32,136 bases of DNA from a virus. Under the pieces are notes generated by a model, which was given only the letters and a program-made list of their open reading frames with translations, ran no database searches and was not told the origin of the DNA. The translations under genes were made by a program, and so were the position numbers. Position 1 is the first letter of the stretch. Every line of letters starts with the position of its first letter. Positions 8,800-17,176 of the stretch are shown piece after piece. The stretch covers positions 1 to 32,136 of the IMG/VR virus record IMGVR_UViG_3300021375_000103, one strand, 5' to 3'.

Positions 8800-10686
8800 A
8801 TGAGACAATTTAGAAACGAAGACGGACCCCTTGCTCAGTTGATGGCTCAACAGGCTCAGCCTAGCATTCCACAGGCTCCTACAGGCAGCGGTATCTTGGG
8901 TGACCTGATGGATAACATGGGAATTGACGTAGAGATGAGTTCGTCAGAGGCTAAAGGTACTGAGTTTAAACTGAGAGCCAGTGAGAAACCTTCTGTTACG
9001 CAGGATAATTATGATCCTATGGCTTTATGGGGCGATGCTTCTGCTATAGTAGATCAGGAATATGCCAATATGGATACCTCTATGCAGGGTAATCCTTATG
9101 ATGCAGCAGTAGGTAATCTCCTAGCATCAGCCAGTCAGCCTATACAAGACCCTAGTCAAATTCCTGTAGACCCTAGCGGCGTTGCAGCGCCCTCTGGTGG
9201 CTTCTCACAGGATGTAGGTCTAGGTACCCCTATGGTACAGCCTCCTCAGAATCAGCCCGTACAGCCTGATACAGGGACTCTCACGCCAGATGGTGACTCA
9301 TTAGAGAACACATCAGCAGGCTTCACTACGGTTGCTAAACAGGCAGGTTCTGACCAGAACTCTATTGAAAAGACTATAGCGTCAGCAGGTACAGCGGGTA
9401 AAAAGGTTAAGAAGAATAACCTTATGTCGGGTAATGAAGTTACCAATGACAAGATACTTAACAAGTTAGGTTGGGACCCTGAGCGTAGACATACTAATTA
9501 CTTGCTAGAGATGGCGACCGATATGATTGGTCGCTATGCTTTGATGGCTATGGCTAAGAGTCAAGGCGCTACCTATGAAGAAGCACTTGCTATGGCTAAC
9601 TCTTCTCACAAAAGAATACTAGAAGCAAGAGCCAAACAGGAAACCTTTGACGAAGAGAAGCGTGTCTTTGATGCGGTTCAAGAAGTGTTCTATTCTACTG
9701 GTTCTTATGTTGATCCCGGCAGTCAAGCAGATGTATACGACGCTTTGATGGCTACTGGTATGGTCAGTCCTGAAGAGGCTCAGACCATCTCAGGTTATCA
9801 TCCAGAGCAAGAAACCTATAAGGAAGTATACAGGGTTGGTCCTAACGGAAATATTGAAACTAAGCAAGTCCGAAAGGATAAGATGACACCTGAAGGTTGG
9901 ACTGAAAGTTCTGGTGTGGCTGAGTTTAATGCCAAAGATTTGTCCTCACCGGGATATGATATTTTCTTTGATGCACGCAATCCTAAAGCGGGTATTACAC
10001 CATACTATGTGCCTAAAGGTGAGATAGGTCCGGAGGGTACATACCCTACTGAATCTTCTGCAAAGTTAGGTTTTGAATCAATGCATGGAAGACCACCCGG
10101 TATTCCTGACACGGGCACGGATGGAGCGAAATCAGATGAACTGTTATATCTTGCACAAGAATTAGAAGCAGCAAGGTCAGAACCTAATCCTGATCAAGAG
10201 AAGATAAAATTATTAACTGATGCGTTGACTGTAAAAAGAAACCTTTATCTAAAACAAGATAAGGTTACTGAATCTCAGTTGAACACAATTTATAAAGATT
10301 TGGTGTATGGGCAGTGGCAGAAGGAAGCGGCGCTTAAAACCCCGGCATCGCATAACCATTATTCGTTCCCACCAAACTCAAAGTTTAATGATACAAACAA
10401 AAAGGTTTATATTGATTACGGCACTTTAAAACAATTGTGGAAAACTGAGATGTCTCCGTTTAAGGTTATACCACCTAGAGGTGGCGACAAGACCATTAAC
10501 TTCTTACCCTACAATGTAATGAAAAGTAACCAAGCGCCTGTATCTGAGATGCAAAATGATGCTAGGGCTAATGTACCAGTGGCTACGGCAAATGAATCGT
10601 TCACGGCTTTAGCCGGTCAATATAAGAAAGAATTTGGTCAAGAAGCGTACAACGAATTAATGAAAACTCTAACGGAAGGTCAATAA
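8800..10686 (+). CDS. Large virion protein, probable internal/ejection protein
   Basis: 628 residues. The N-terminal 190 residues are Pro/Gln/Ser-rich and probably disordered. A helical region at about 225-310 includes LEMATDMIGRYALMAMAKSQGATYEEALAMANSSH, followed by a region around the PEEAQTISGYHPEQE block (about 330-350). The C-terminus (about 480-628) is mixed, with helical LYLAQELEAARSEPNPDQEK. It starts 9 bases after the preceding stop with an RBS (GGAGCGG), and its stop overlaps the next start. Homology could not be named. The large size, lack of enzyme motifs and flanking genes suggest a virion-internal protein. Confidence 0.75.
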   Translation: MRQFRNEDGPLAQLMAQQAQPSIPQAPTGSGILGDLMDNMGIDVEMSSSEAKGTEFKLRASEKPSVTQDNYDPMALWGDASAIVDQEYANMDTSMQGNPYDAAVGNLLASASQPIQDPSQIPVDPSGVAAPSGGFSQDVGLGTPMVQPPQNQPVQPDTGTLTPDGDSLENTSAGFTTVAKQAGSDQNSIEKTIASAGTAGKKVKKNNLMSGNEVTNDKILNKLGWDPERRHTNYLLEMATDMIGRYALMAMAKSQGATYEEALAMANSSHKRILEARAKQETFDEEKRVFDAVQEVFYSTGSYVDPGSQADVYDALMATGMVSPEEAQTISGYHPEQETYKEVYRVGPNGNIETKQVRKDKMTPEGWTESSGVAEFNAKDLSSPGYDIFFDARNPKAGITPYYVPKGEIGPEGTYPTESSAKLGFESMHGRPPGIPDTGTDGAKSDELLYLAQELEAARSEPNPDQEKIKLLTDALTVKRNLYLKQDKVTESQLNTIYKDLVYGQWQKEAALKTPASHNHYSFPPNSKFNDTNKKVYIDYGTLKQLWKTEMSPFKVIPPRGGDKTINFLPYNVMKSNQAPVSEMQNDARANVPVATANESFTALAGQYKKEFGQEAYNELMKTLTEGQ

Positions 10687-13600
10687 TGTCAGAAAATTAT
10701 TGGGATAGTATAGATGCTGATTCATTTTTTAAGATTGATTCAAACGAAGAGTATCAGAAGACGCAACCAGTGGAGGCTGCTGTTGGTGAGATAGAGGGTG
10801 GTATGAATCCTTTCAAGGCATTCTTTCAGGGTGGTTCACTGGGTGTCACTGATACCGTGCGTGGTGTGACTCAGTGGGCAGGCTATCAAGAGGATGAGAT
10901 GAGGGAGCAAGAGGCTCACCTTAACTCTTTGTTTGACAGTGAAGATTACGGAAACTATGCCAAGGCAGGATACTTCTTAGGCTTGATTGCTGACCCAGTG
11001 GGTTGGATGCTTCCTGCTGCTAAGATTCGTGCGGGCGCACGGATGTATCAGGTCGCTAAGTCAGGTGCTATTGGTGGTGCTGCTTCTGGAGGAACAGGAT
11101 ATATTGATGAAAGTACAGGTATGGAAAACACTCTGGAACAGAGGGCGATTAACGCTGGCATTGGTGGAGTTGCGGGTGCTGTTGGCGGTGTTGCACTTAC
11201 GCCTGCGGTTAAGGGGTTGCAGAAAGCGTATGAACCTATAGGCGAACTTGCTTGGAGAGGCATGAAAGAGCCTGCTATTATGGGTGCATTAGGTGGGGGT
11301 GGCATTGGATTTACCATGACAGGAGAAGATGGCGCACCTTTAACAAATGAAGAGAGGATACGTAACACACTGTTGGGTGCTGCCCTTGGTGGCGCTGCTT
11401 TCAAGGCTCCGAAGATAGCAGCCAAGACAGGTATGACTGACAAGGACTGGAACAAACAGTTTGGTGAATGGTTCGTGCCCTACTATGGAGTGGATAATGA
11501 ATCCGTATCTTTACTGCGAAGGGCAACAGGTCGTACCGCTGTTTACACTGGAGACTTTGAAGAGACTGCAACAGAGATCATGAACCTGCCATACAAGGAT
11601 CGTCAAATGGTGTATGAGATGATGACCAATCCTAAAGGGATGGGTCCTAGTGAACCTAGACTGATGGAATATGACAATTCTAAGATTAATCCTAAGTGGA
11701 TGGGTCCAAAAGACCCTAGACTACAGAGAATTTCAAACGAAAACAGGGCAAAGGTTACGGAATACATGAATCACCTAGTTGACCTTGGAGTTCTGGATAG
11801 CAACGTGGCTGCACGCAACGTGGATGATTACCTTCGTACCACGTACAAGAAGCATGAGGTTTCCAAAAACTTTGTTGAAGATTATACTGGCTCCATGTTT
11901 GCTTTTCGTCACCGTGGAAACGTGAGAGAAGTAGATACAAGTGCTTTAAAGTTGGCGGAACCTGATGAGTTTGGAGTGCAAAAAGTATTATCTGATCATG
12001 AGCAACTTGATGACTTGGGACCCTGGGAATTTCTAAAAGATAAAGGTGACAAGAGTATTGTCCGAAGGCAGTGGACAAAGGATGAGAAGTTGGACATGGG
12101 TGAGATCACAGACGCAGGCTATGCTATGCATAAAACTGGCGGGTTAATGGCACGTGAACGTGCTATGGGTGAACTCATGGATGAGATGGTTAAATCCCCT
12201 AACATAGTTAAAAGCAAAGGTGATCTTAACGTAAAGCAGATACCAAAAGATTTATCCTTCGGTCGTATGCAGGGTAAGTATGTTGATGAGAATGTTTATC
12301 GTGAGATAATGAAACTTCGTGAAATAAAGAAAAGTGATTTTGGTAAACTGAACAAAACTTTTGAAGCATACAGAAAGACTAATGCGCTATGGAAGAAGGC
12401 TCATACAGTGTGGAACCCTGCGGTACAGGTGGGTAACATCGTATCCAGTGGTGCTATGTATGATCTTGCAGGTGGTTCTGCTAGGGAAGTTGTCAATGCA
12501 GCCATGCTACTTAAGAGCAAAGGTCCAATGTATAAACAGATGATGGAAGATGGAGTTCTTAGTACATCGTTCATTAAGGAACTTAATGAAGGTTCCGATA
12601 TCTCAAAGTTATACACCAGTCAGAGTGCTAAATGGTATGAGGGAATCATTGAAGGTTCACCCAAATCTATACAGGGTGCGTTAGAATTAGCAAACAAAGT
12701 GGGGAAGGGTGTTAAGAAGTTAGACAAGATGGCTGAGAAATCTTACACATTTGGAGATGACATATGGAGGGCGGGTTTATACCTAACAGAAGTAAAGAAA
12801 CTTACTCCTAAGATTGGCGCACGCAAGGCTAGGATAGAAGCACAACGCAAGGCTAAAGAATTCTTTGTTGACTATGACTATCAACCACCTGCATTGCAGG
12901 CGATACGTCATACAGTATTGCCATTCTTTTCCTACACATACGGAATACTACCAAGGCTTGCAGAAGTCGGTGCTAAGAATCCGGTCAAGTATGCTAAGTG
13001 GGCTTACATGATGTACTTGTTAAACTCAATCGGTGAGAATACAAGTGGTGTTGACCCTGATAGATTGGCTCAGATACAAGCATTGAAAGATGACAATCCC
13101 ATGTTTGGATTACCCTTTATGCCTAACGCAAGCATTGTAATGCCTGAGTTCATTAGCAAGTATCTTTCTGATTCAAGTGATGTGCAGATTCTGAACCTAG
13201 AAAGATTGCTACCCGGCGGTGTGTTTGGAGAAAAGCAAGGGCTTGCAGGGATCGGTCAGATACCCGGAATACCTAAATCTATTCAACCCGGTTTTGGTGT
13301 GGCAGGTGCTGTGCTTGAACCCATGCGTGGTGTTGACCCTTATACTGGTAGAGAAATACCAGAGGGTCAAAGAATGGATGCTATTTTACGCAATGTTGCT
13401 CCTAACTGGGGTGACTATGGTTTGCCTTACGGACTAGGTTCTGCAATGGAAGATGTCACTGGCATTGAATCTTTCCAGAGACAGAAGGAGAAAAGGGCTG
13501 AAGGTCTGGAGGCTTTTGGTGGGTACACTAGATCAAAGGACGATTACTCTCCTGCTACAGCAGCACTGAGTGGGGTCGGTGTCAGAGTGCAGCCTCAAGA

Positions 13601-13799
13601 TATTGACAAACTGGAGTGGAGATTCCAACAGCAGTTTGAAAAGAGAATTGATAACATTAATAGTAGAATCAAAGATATAGAAAATGAGCCTAAGTATTCT
13701 GATGAAGAGCGTTATCAAATGATTGAAGAACTTGAGTTAAGAATAGAGGCTATAGAAAATATGCGTGAAGATGCGTTGGGCGAAGTCTATGGTGGCTGA
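10686..13799 (+). CDS. 1037-residue internal virion / DNA-ejection-like protein
   Basis: The largest gene in the window. After an acidic N-terminus there are several Gly/Ala-rich hydrophobic segments with glycine-zipper spacing: about 125-140, 155-172 and 198-210 (SGAIGGAASGGTG, AGIGGVAGAVGGVALTP, IMGALGGGGIGFTM), and NTLLGAALGGAAF near 227-240. These fit insertion into the host envelope. An internal NPKxMGPxxPRL duplication lies at 11630-11730. The C-terminal third carries a block LPFFSYTYGILPRLAEVGAKNP, which I associate with large internal proteins of environmental phages, and ends in a Glu-rich coiled coil. No transglycosylase site was identified. A role in DNA ejection is inferred. Confidence 0.78.
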   Translation: MSENYWDSIDADSFFKIDSNEEYQKTQPVEAAVGEIEGGMNPFKAFFQGGSLGVTDTVRGVTQWAGYQEDEMREQEAHLNSLFDSEDYGNYAKAGYFLGLIADPVGWMLPAAKIRAGARMYQVAKSGAIGGAASGGTGYIDESTGMENTLEQRAINAGIGGVAGAVGGVALTPAVKGLQKAYEPIGELAWRGMKEPAIMGALGGGGIGFTMTGEDGAPLTNEERIRNTLLGAALGGAAFKAPKIAAKTGMTDKDWNKQFGEWFVPYYGVDNESVSLLRRATGRTAVYTGDFEETATEIMNLPYKDRQMVYEMMTNPKGMGPSEPRLMEYDNSKINPKWMGPKDPRLQRISNENRAKVTEYMNHLVDLGVLDSNVAARNVDDYLRTTYKKHEVSKNFVEDYTGSMFAFRHRGNVREVDTSALKLAEPDEFGVQKVLSDHEQLDDLGPWEFLKDKGDKSIVRRQWTKDEKLDMGEITDAGYAMHKTGGLMARERAMGELMDEMVKSPNIVKSKGDLNVKQIPKDLSFGRMQGKYVDENVYREIMKLREIKKSDFGKLNKTFEAYRKTNALWKKAHTVWNPAVQVGNIVSSGAMYDLAGGSAREVVNAAMLLKSKGPMYKQMMEDGVLSTSFIKELNEGSDISKLYTSQSAKWYEGIIEGSPKSIQGALELANKVGKGVKKLDKMAEKSYTFGDDIWRAGLYLTEVKKLTPKIGARKARIEAQRKAKEFFVDYDYQPPALQAIRHTVLPFFSYTYGILPRLAEVGAKNPVKYAKWAYMMYLLNSIGENTSGVDPDRLAQIQALKDDNPMFGLPFMPNASIVMPEFISKYLSDSSDVQILNLERLLPGGVFGEKQGLAGIGQIPGIPKSIQPGFGVAGAVLEPMRGVDPYTGREIPEGQRMDAILRNVAPNWGDYGLPYGLGSAMEDVTGIESFQRQKEKRAEGLEAFGGYTRSKDDYSPATAALSGVGVRVQPQDIDKLEWRFQQQFEKRIDNINSRIKDIENEPKYSDEERYQMIEELELRIEAIENMREDALGEVYGG

Positions 13800-14043
13800 A
13801 CCAAAACTTGTTATGGTGCTGTGGTTAGATATCACAGCGACTGCGGACTGGACGGAAGGGGATGAGGTTGATCCCACCCCCTTCCAAACAGTTGGTTGGC
13901 TACACTCATCAGATGATCATGTAGTTAAAGTGGGCAACACCTTGGATGAAGAAAAGAAGGTGTATGGTATTACTGCATTTCCCAGAGGCTGCGTTGAACG
14001 GATTCAGGAGTTGCAACTTTCGACTTCGACTTTCCCTGTCTGA
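13789..14043 (+). CDS. Small conserved phage protein, unknown function
   Basis: 84 residues from the ATG at 13789; an in-frame ATG at 13771 and GTG at 13765 are alternatives inside the preceding gene. The protein (KLVMVLWLDITATADW, FQTVGWLHSSDDHVVKVGNTLDEE, YGITAFPRGCVERIQEL) matches a pattern I recognise in many unrelated tailed phages: an Ile/Val-rich strand, WLDI, VGWL, then YGITAFPxGC. Its function is not known to me. It is the last rightward gene of the block, and its 3' end overlaps the last gene of the leftward operon by 74 bases, tail to tail. Confidence 0.8.
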   Translation: MVAEPKLVMVLWLDITATADWTEGDEVDPTPFQTVGWLHSSDDHVVKVGNTLDEEKKVYGITAFPRGCVERIQELQLSTSTFPV

Positions 14044-14227
14044 TTCTATCAGCAGCATAGACATCCAGATGGATGCCATGCTTCTTGAAGAATATCTGTG
14101 TCCATGTTCGCTGCACATTATCTCTACACATATGAACCCTGTGTCTATTCACCCAACAGAATCGGGCAAAGCATAATAACTTCTGCTCCTCCCATTCCTG
14201 TTCCTGTTCTGCTGATGGGTTCAGCAC
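13970..14227 (-). CDS. Small basic protein with GTG start, last gene of the leftward operon
   Basis: 85 residues from a GTG codon at 14227, one base after the upstream stop. GGGGTAGG lies just before it as Shine-Dalgarno. The N-terminus is Glu/Gln-rich. The centre (VNRHRVHMCRDNVQRTWTQIFFKKHGI) is basic and helical, and the C-terminus is Lys-rich. No family is recognised. It overlaps the rightward gene ending at 14043, so transcripts from the two operons would be complementary over the last 74 bases. Coding is supported by tight coupling and RBS, but it could be shorter. Confidence 0.55.
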   Translation of the reverse strand: MLNPSAEQEQEWEEQKLLCFARFCWVNRHRVHMCRDNVQRTWTQIFFKKHGIHLDVYAADRIRQGKSKSKVATPESVQRSLWEMQ

Positions 14228-14228
14228 A

Positions 14229-14411
14229 TCACCTACCCCGGTTGATTAGTATGTCACAGTAATGCTTGATCTTTTCCAGATCATCATTACCACCTTTGTT
14301 GTCGTATCGACAGATGTACTTCACGATATTCCCCTCAACAAATCCCATGTTATTTTCTAGGATAAAATCAATCGGTTGTATCGCTAGATCGTAATGCTTC
14401 GGCACCTTCAT
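14229..14411 (-). CDS. DUF3310-type small protein
   Basis: 60 residues. It has the pattern VPKHYDLAIQPIDFILENNMGFVEGNIVKYICRYDNKGG..DDLEKIKHYCDILI: HY near the start, PIDFI, EGNIVKY, a basic KGG loop, DLxKIxHY at the end. This is the DUF3310 (SaV-like, nucleotide kinase-like by annotation tradition) family, widespread in phages. No Walker motif is seen, so the name 'kinase' is not supported. It overlaps the preceding gene's 3' end by 44 bases. Confidence 0.85.
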   Translation of the reverse strand: MKVPKHYDLAIQPIDFILENNMGFVEGNIVKYICRYDNKGGNDDLEKIKHYCDILINRGR

Positions 14412-14568
14412 CTTTGTTTACCAAGTTTTCTATAAAAGTTATAATTTCATACAGCACGTTCTTAAGGGCGTCAACATCACCCTCAAGTTTGTCTATACGC
14501 TTTAGCATTTCAGTTTTATGAATGCCATCCCTGGGTATTGCATACCCATCTAGGTTTGCTCCGCTCAT
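14368..14568 (-). CDS. Small coiled-coil protein
   Basis: 66 residues, starting in a TAATG overlap with the upstream stop, which supports the start. The centre (MLKRIDKLEGDVDALKNVLYEIITFIENLVNK) has heptad-spaced Leu/Ile and should form a coiled coil. The C-terminus is acidic and polar. No family is recognised. It sits in the accessory 3' end of the leftward operon. Confidence 0.65.
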   Translation of the reverse strand: MSGANLDGYAIPRDGIHKTEMLKRIDKLEGDVDALKNVLYEIITFIENLVNKDEGAEALRSSDTTD

Positions 14569-14813
14569 TAGTAGTTCACCACATTGTCGAACGCCTCAAG
14601 GACGCTCTTTAATTTATACCATACCTTACCCTTCATAACTTTGGGTTCGGCTCCTTTACGGGTAGTCATCCTACCCTTGATACGCTCAACCACGGCCTCA
14701 TGCCAACCTTCGGTTGAGTTAGTTACGGTTTGCTTTCGTAACCATTCATTAGATACCCAAGTTCTATTCAGGTCATCAATAAATACCTCATCTTTTTTTG
14801 GTTCTATAATCAT
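14568..14813 (-). CDS. Small protein, possible excisionase-like DNA-binding protein
   Basis: 81 residues from the ATG at 14813, which overlaps the previous stop as ATGA; a longer start at 14849 would run into that gene. The middle (RTWVSNEWLRKQTVTNSTEGWHEAVVERIKGRMTTRKG, then KVMKGKVWYKLKSVLEAFDN) has the look of a small winged-helix protein of the excisionase/MerR-like kind, with W-x-x-x-x-W-L near the start and a basic wing. That is a weak visual resemblance, not proven homology. No integrase is seen in the window. Confidence 0.65.
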   Translation of the reverse strand: MIIEPKKDEVFIDDLNRTWVSNEWLRKQTVTNSTEGWHEAVVERIKGRMTTRKGAEPKVMKGKVWYKLKSVLEAFDNVVNY

Positions 14814-15283
14814 ATAGGCATCAACTCCTTTACTGGTACAGCCCAACACTCAGGACGTTCCTGTCCAAAGTCCGTGAGCCATTTGTCTTTCATTAATTCT
14901 TTTCTTGAAAACCCTAGTATTTTAAACTTGGGTCTTTTGCCATGTACCCACATATTTTTAAGACAAACATAACGCATACCTTCCTTGTCATTAGGTCTAA
15001 TGATCAAGCAGGGAGGAACCGTCATGCTCATACGCACCTCAATGTCTGGCGCTAGGTCAGGCTGTGACTTGTACGTATTAACACTGCCATCCCAATAGAT
15101 ACCAAGGTACTTTGCCACTGCCATCTCACTGGCTGCTGCTTTGATGTTGGTATCGAACAAGTCCTTTGGCTTGTAACCTGCTGCGTGTTCACTGCCTTTA
15201 GCCCATGATGACAGGCATCTATTGACACCTACCTCAGTTGCTAACTTCGCTTCGTACCATGTCAACTCAATAGTCTCATCCAT
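14810..15283 (-). CDS. Putative PD-(D/E)XK-fold nuclease-like phage protein
   Basis: 157 residues from the ATG at 15283; a TTG four codons upstream is an alternative. Counting from that TTG, a helix with a conserved Glu (AAASEMAVAKYLGIYWDGS, E57) is followed by YKSQPDLAPDIEVR. There D80 or D84 and E86-x-R88 could form the catalytic D...ExK/R of a PD-(D/E)XK nuclease. A strand CLIIRPND and a YVCLKNMWV region follow. Related proteins occur in many aquatic phages. The active-site assignment is inference and the basic residue is Arg rather than the usual Lys. Confidence 0.72.
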   Translation of the reverse strand: MDETIELTWYEAKLATEVGVNRCLSSWAKGSEHAAGYKPKDLFDTNIKAAASEMAVAKYLGIYWDGSVNTYKSQPDLAPDIEVRMSMTVPPCLIIRPNDKEGMRYVCLKNMWVHGKRPKFKILGFSRKELMKDKWLTDFGQERPECWAVPVKELMPI

Positions 15284-15545
15284 TTTTTCTTTCAACCGTA
15301 TTTATAATTGCTAGATTCAGTTCTTCAACTGTATCAAACTCACCCATTGCGTAGTGATCGTACCATACACCAGTGCCAGAATGATTTGTGATTATGAATT
15401 TCCATTTGTTATCCATAGTCTTGTATCTTTCAGCACCCCAGTTAGTATTACCAACTGAGTCACATACGTTAAAGGATGAACCCTTACCCCAGACCACCTC
15501 ATCTTTCGATGTACTTTCGTATCGCTTTCCAGACTTCTTGTTCAT
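15276..15545 (-). CDS. Small hypothetical protein
   Basis: 89 residues. The second ATG (15545) is chosen because the Shine-Dalgarno GGAGG touches the first ATG (15551) but is spaced 6 bases from the second. The protein has several Trp/Tyr/Gly residues (WKFIITNHSGTGVWYDHYAMGEF) and an Asp/Glu-rich helix near the end (FDTVEELNLAIINTVE), suggesting a compact beta-alpha fold. No family is recognised. It overlaps both neighbours by short stretches. Confidence 0.65.
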   Translation of the reverse strand: MNKKSGKRYESTSKDEVVWGKGSSFNVCDSVGNTNWGAERYKTMDNKWKFIITNHSGTGVWYDHYAMGEFDTVEELNLAIINTVERKNG

Positions 15546-15702
15546 GGTCATCCTCCGAATTAACCATAGGTTCGTAAAGGTATTCTGATACCATCTCTGG
15601 ATCGACTACCCGGTTGTAAACTACGTCATCTAGTATAGTCAGGGCTGACTTCACGTGGAACTCAACCATCGACCCAATACTCTCTTCACTCTTGTCAGTC
15701 AT
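15499..15702 (-). CDS. Small acidic protein
   Basis: 67 residues from the ATG at 15702, which overlaps the exonuclease stop (ATGA) and has GGAG 7 bases upstream; a longer start at 15768 lies inside the exonuclease gene and is unlikely. Sequence begins MTDKSEESIGSMVEFHVKSA and ends EVWKAIRKYIER. The protein is acidic and helical. The position directly behind a nuclease invites the idea of an accessory or inhibitor protein, but nothing in the sequence shows this. Confidence 0.65.
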   Translation of the reverse strand: MTDKSEESIGSMVEFHVKSALTILDDVVYNRVVDPEMVSEYLYEPMVNSEDDHEQEVWKAIRKYIER

Positions 15703-16496
15703 TTCAACTCCTTCAATCTGTTGAACAGGTTCAACGCACTGACAAAGGCTTCGTAGTTTCTTACCCACTCTACTCTAGATTGAAAGCCCTGTTGATACCT
15801 GCCTGTTGCTTTATCCAAACGCAGAACCAATGTCTGCTCCACTTGTCTACCATGTATATCCTCCCATGCCTGTGCGTATGCTGCATTCTGAAGATGGTAC
15901 TCCGGGTATATACCCTTGCTTGTCTTCCAGTCTATGATACACAGGCTACCGTTAACGTATGCTGCACAGTCCAGTGTACCTGCATAGTTGTCCTGCCTAC
16001 TGTATATCTTTTCCTCACTGGATATAAAGTCTATATCATTATCACCTACCCAGATTTTAAACGCTTCAATAGAATTACAGGCATCCGGATCATCAGGTAA
16101 GTCCGGTAGATTATCATCGCCAAAATTACCTTCGGTGCCAATAAAGACTTCCAATGCGTCTTCGATCCACTGGTGCGCTGTCGATCCAGTCTCAAGCGCA
16201 TTGCCTGAACTGCCTCTATACGCCGACTTAACACCCTTGATAATTGCTCCAAGTCCAAGCCTACTTGTATACTTAAACGGTTTAACTTTGTCATCTTCAT
16301 CGTCATCTATAAAAAGGTTCCTCTCTAACCATTCACTTCCTTGCTTCAAAGCCCACGGTATTAATGCGGGTTTAGATATTACAGACAGTACCTTGGTTGC
16401 TGACGCAACTGGTTTACCGTCCACCCTGTAGGCGTGGAGTTTCTTATCAAAGTTTAACTCCACCTCCTGTCCATCATGATACTTAATTACTTGCAT
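15699..16496 (-). CDS. RecB/Cas4-like PD-(D/E)XK exonuclease
   Basis: 265 residues. RecB-family motifs in order: G-S-T-A-H with H108 and a following E (GSTAHQWIEDALEVF), E161/E162 (SSEEKIYS), D176 in YAGTLDCAAYV, D189-W-K191 in CIIDWKTSKG, and Q203-xxx-Y in YHLQNAAYAQAW. The catalytic acid/lysine set is complete. The four cysteines of Cas4-type Fe-S clusters are not present. It probably resects DNA ends in phage recombination together with the Rad52-like protein encoded in the same operon (inference from operon). The start overlaps the endonuclease VII gene by 14 bases. Confidence 0.88.
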   Translation of the reverse strand: MQVIKYHDGQEVELNFDKKLHAYRVDGKPVASATKVLSVISKPALIPWALKQGSEWLERNLFIDDDEDDKVKPFKYTSRLGLGAIIKGVKSAYRGSSGNALETGSTAHQWIEDALEVFIGTEGNFGDDNLPDLPDDPDACNSIEAFKIWVGDNDIDFISSEEKIYSRQDNYAGTLDCAAYVNGSLCIIDWKTSKGIYPEYHLQNAAYAQAWEDIHGRQVEQTLVLRLDKATGRYQQGFQSRVEWVRNYEAFVSALNLFNRLKELK

Positions 16497-16872
16497 TCAA
16501 ATACTCCAATGCTCTTGTTAATCCTTCCACGTTATCTCCTAGTTTGCCTAGTCCTGTATTACACACCGTACAAAGTACGCCCCTTAATTTTCCTGTCTCA
16601 TGGTCATGGTCTACAATTAGACAACCCTTATTCTCCTCACTTGTTTTACCGCATATATCACAGCCATCCTTTGCCATCTCATTGTATTCCTCCAAGGTTA
16701 TGCCATACTTATTTTCTAGGTCCCACCTCCTTTTATAATCCCTGTACCTATCGTTGTGACAGGGTTTACACATTCTATATATTCCACTGCTCTTTCTATT
16801 ACGTCCGGAATTTTTGTATCGTCTAAATTCCTTGCGGGGCTTATCCACCCCGCAAGTTTTACATACAGGCAT
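16483..16872 (-). CDS. Recombination endonuclease VII
   Basis: 129 residues. Two N-terminal CxxC pairs (C4/C7, C35/C38) may bind a first zinc. The endonuclease VII core follows: C71-x-x-C74, D88-H89-D90-H91 in VDHDHETGKLRGVLC, then C101-x-x-C104-N105. This matches the zinc cysteines and the catalytic Asp/His and Asn of T4 gp49. The role is cleaving Holliday and other branched junctions before packaging. It starts in a TAATG overlap with the SSB-like gene. The N-terminal CxxC extension is common in phage members of the family. Confidence 0.93.
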   Translation of the reverse strand: MPVCKTCGVDKPRKEFRRYKNSGRNRKSSGIYRMCKPCHNDRYRDYKRRWDLENKYGITLEEYNEMAKDGCDICGKTSEENKGCLIVDHDHETGKLRGVLCTVCNTGLGKLGDNVEGLTRALEYLNASN

Positions 16873-17123
16873 TAGAACGGTACGTCAGTGGCTCCACCAG
16901 AGGAATGACTTCCTCCACCTGACCCACCACCTTGGTACGGTGCTTGCACCTTACCTGATAGATACTTCGTACCCTTCTGTGACTCACTCCACCACAGTGA
17001 CACCTGAAGTTTTTCTCCTCCTTCGGTTACCATGTTGCCGGTAAAGTCTGGGCGTTTCTCATTACCCTCTTTGTCGGCGTTGAAGATTGAAATCGTTCCT
17101 GCTTTTTGCTCATATGTACTCAT
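16872..17123 (-). CDS. Putative single-strand DNA-binding (SSB-like) protein
   Basis: 83 residues from the ATG at 17123 with RBS AGGAAA; an upstream in-frame start would lie in the RNR gene. The body (KAGTISIFNADKEGNEKRPDFTGNMV, LQVSLWWSES, YLSGKVQAPY) looks like a small beta-barrel of the DUF736/OB type. A glycine-rich linker and the tail TDVPF follow, resembling the conserved SSB C-terminal tip (DDIPF) that recruits partners. It lies between RNR and endonuclease VII, consistent with a replication role. Function is inferred mainly from the tail and context. Confidence 0.7.
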   Translation of the reverse strand: MSTYEQKAGTISIFNADKEGNEKRPDFTGNMVTEGGEKLQVSLWWSESQKGTKYLSGKVQAPYQGGGSGGGSHSSGGATDVPF

Positions 17124-17176
17124 TTTGTTTTCCTGTTGTTGTTGCTCTAGTTGTTGTTGATGAAATTCATCTTGTC

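Noticed and set aside
11048-11455. Open frame of 135 codons on the minus strand inside the 1037-residue gene
   Set aside because: Shadow of the Gly/Ala-rich coding strand; no RBS, low-complexity Pro/Ala composition.
15988-16431. Long plus-strand open frames opposite the exonuclease and RNR genes
   Set aside because: They lie antisense to genes with clear catalytic motifs and have Ser/Leu-rich shadow composition without RBS.
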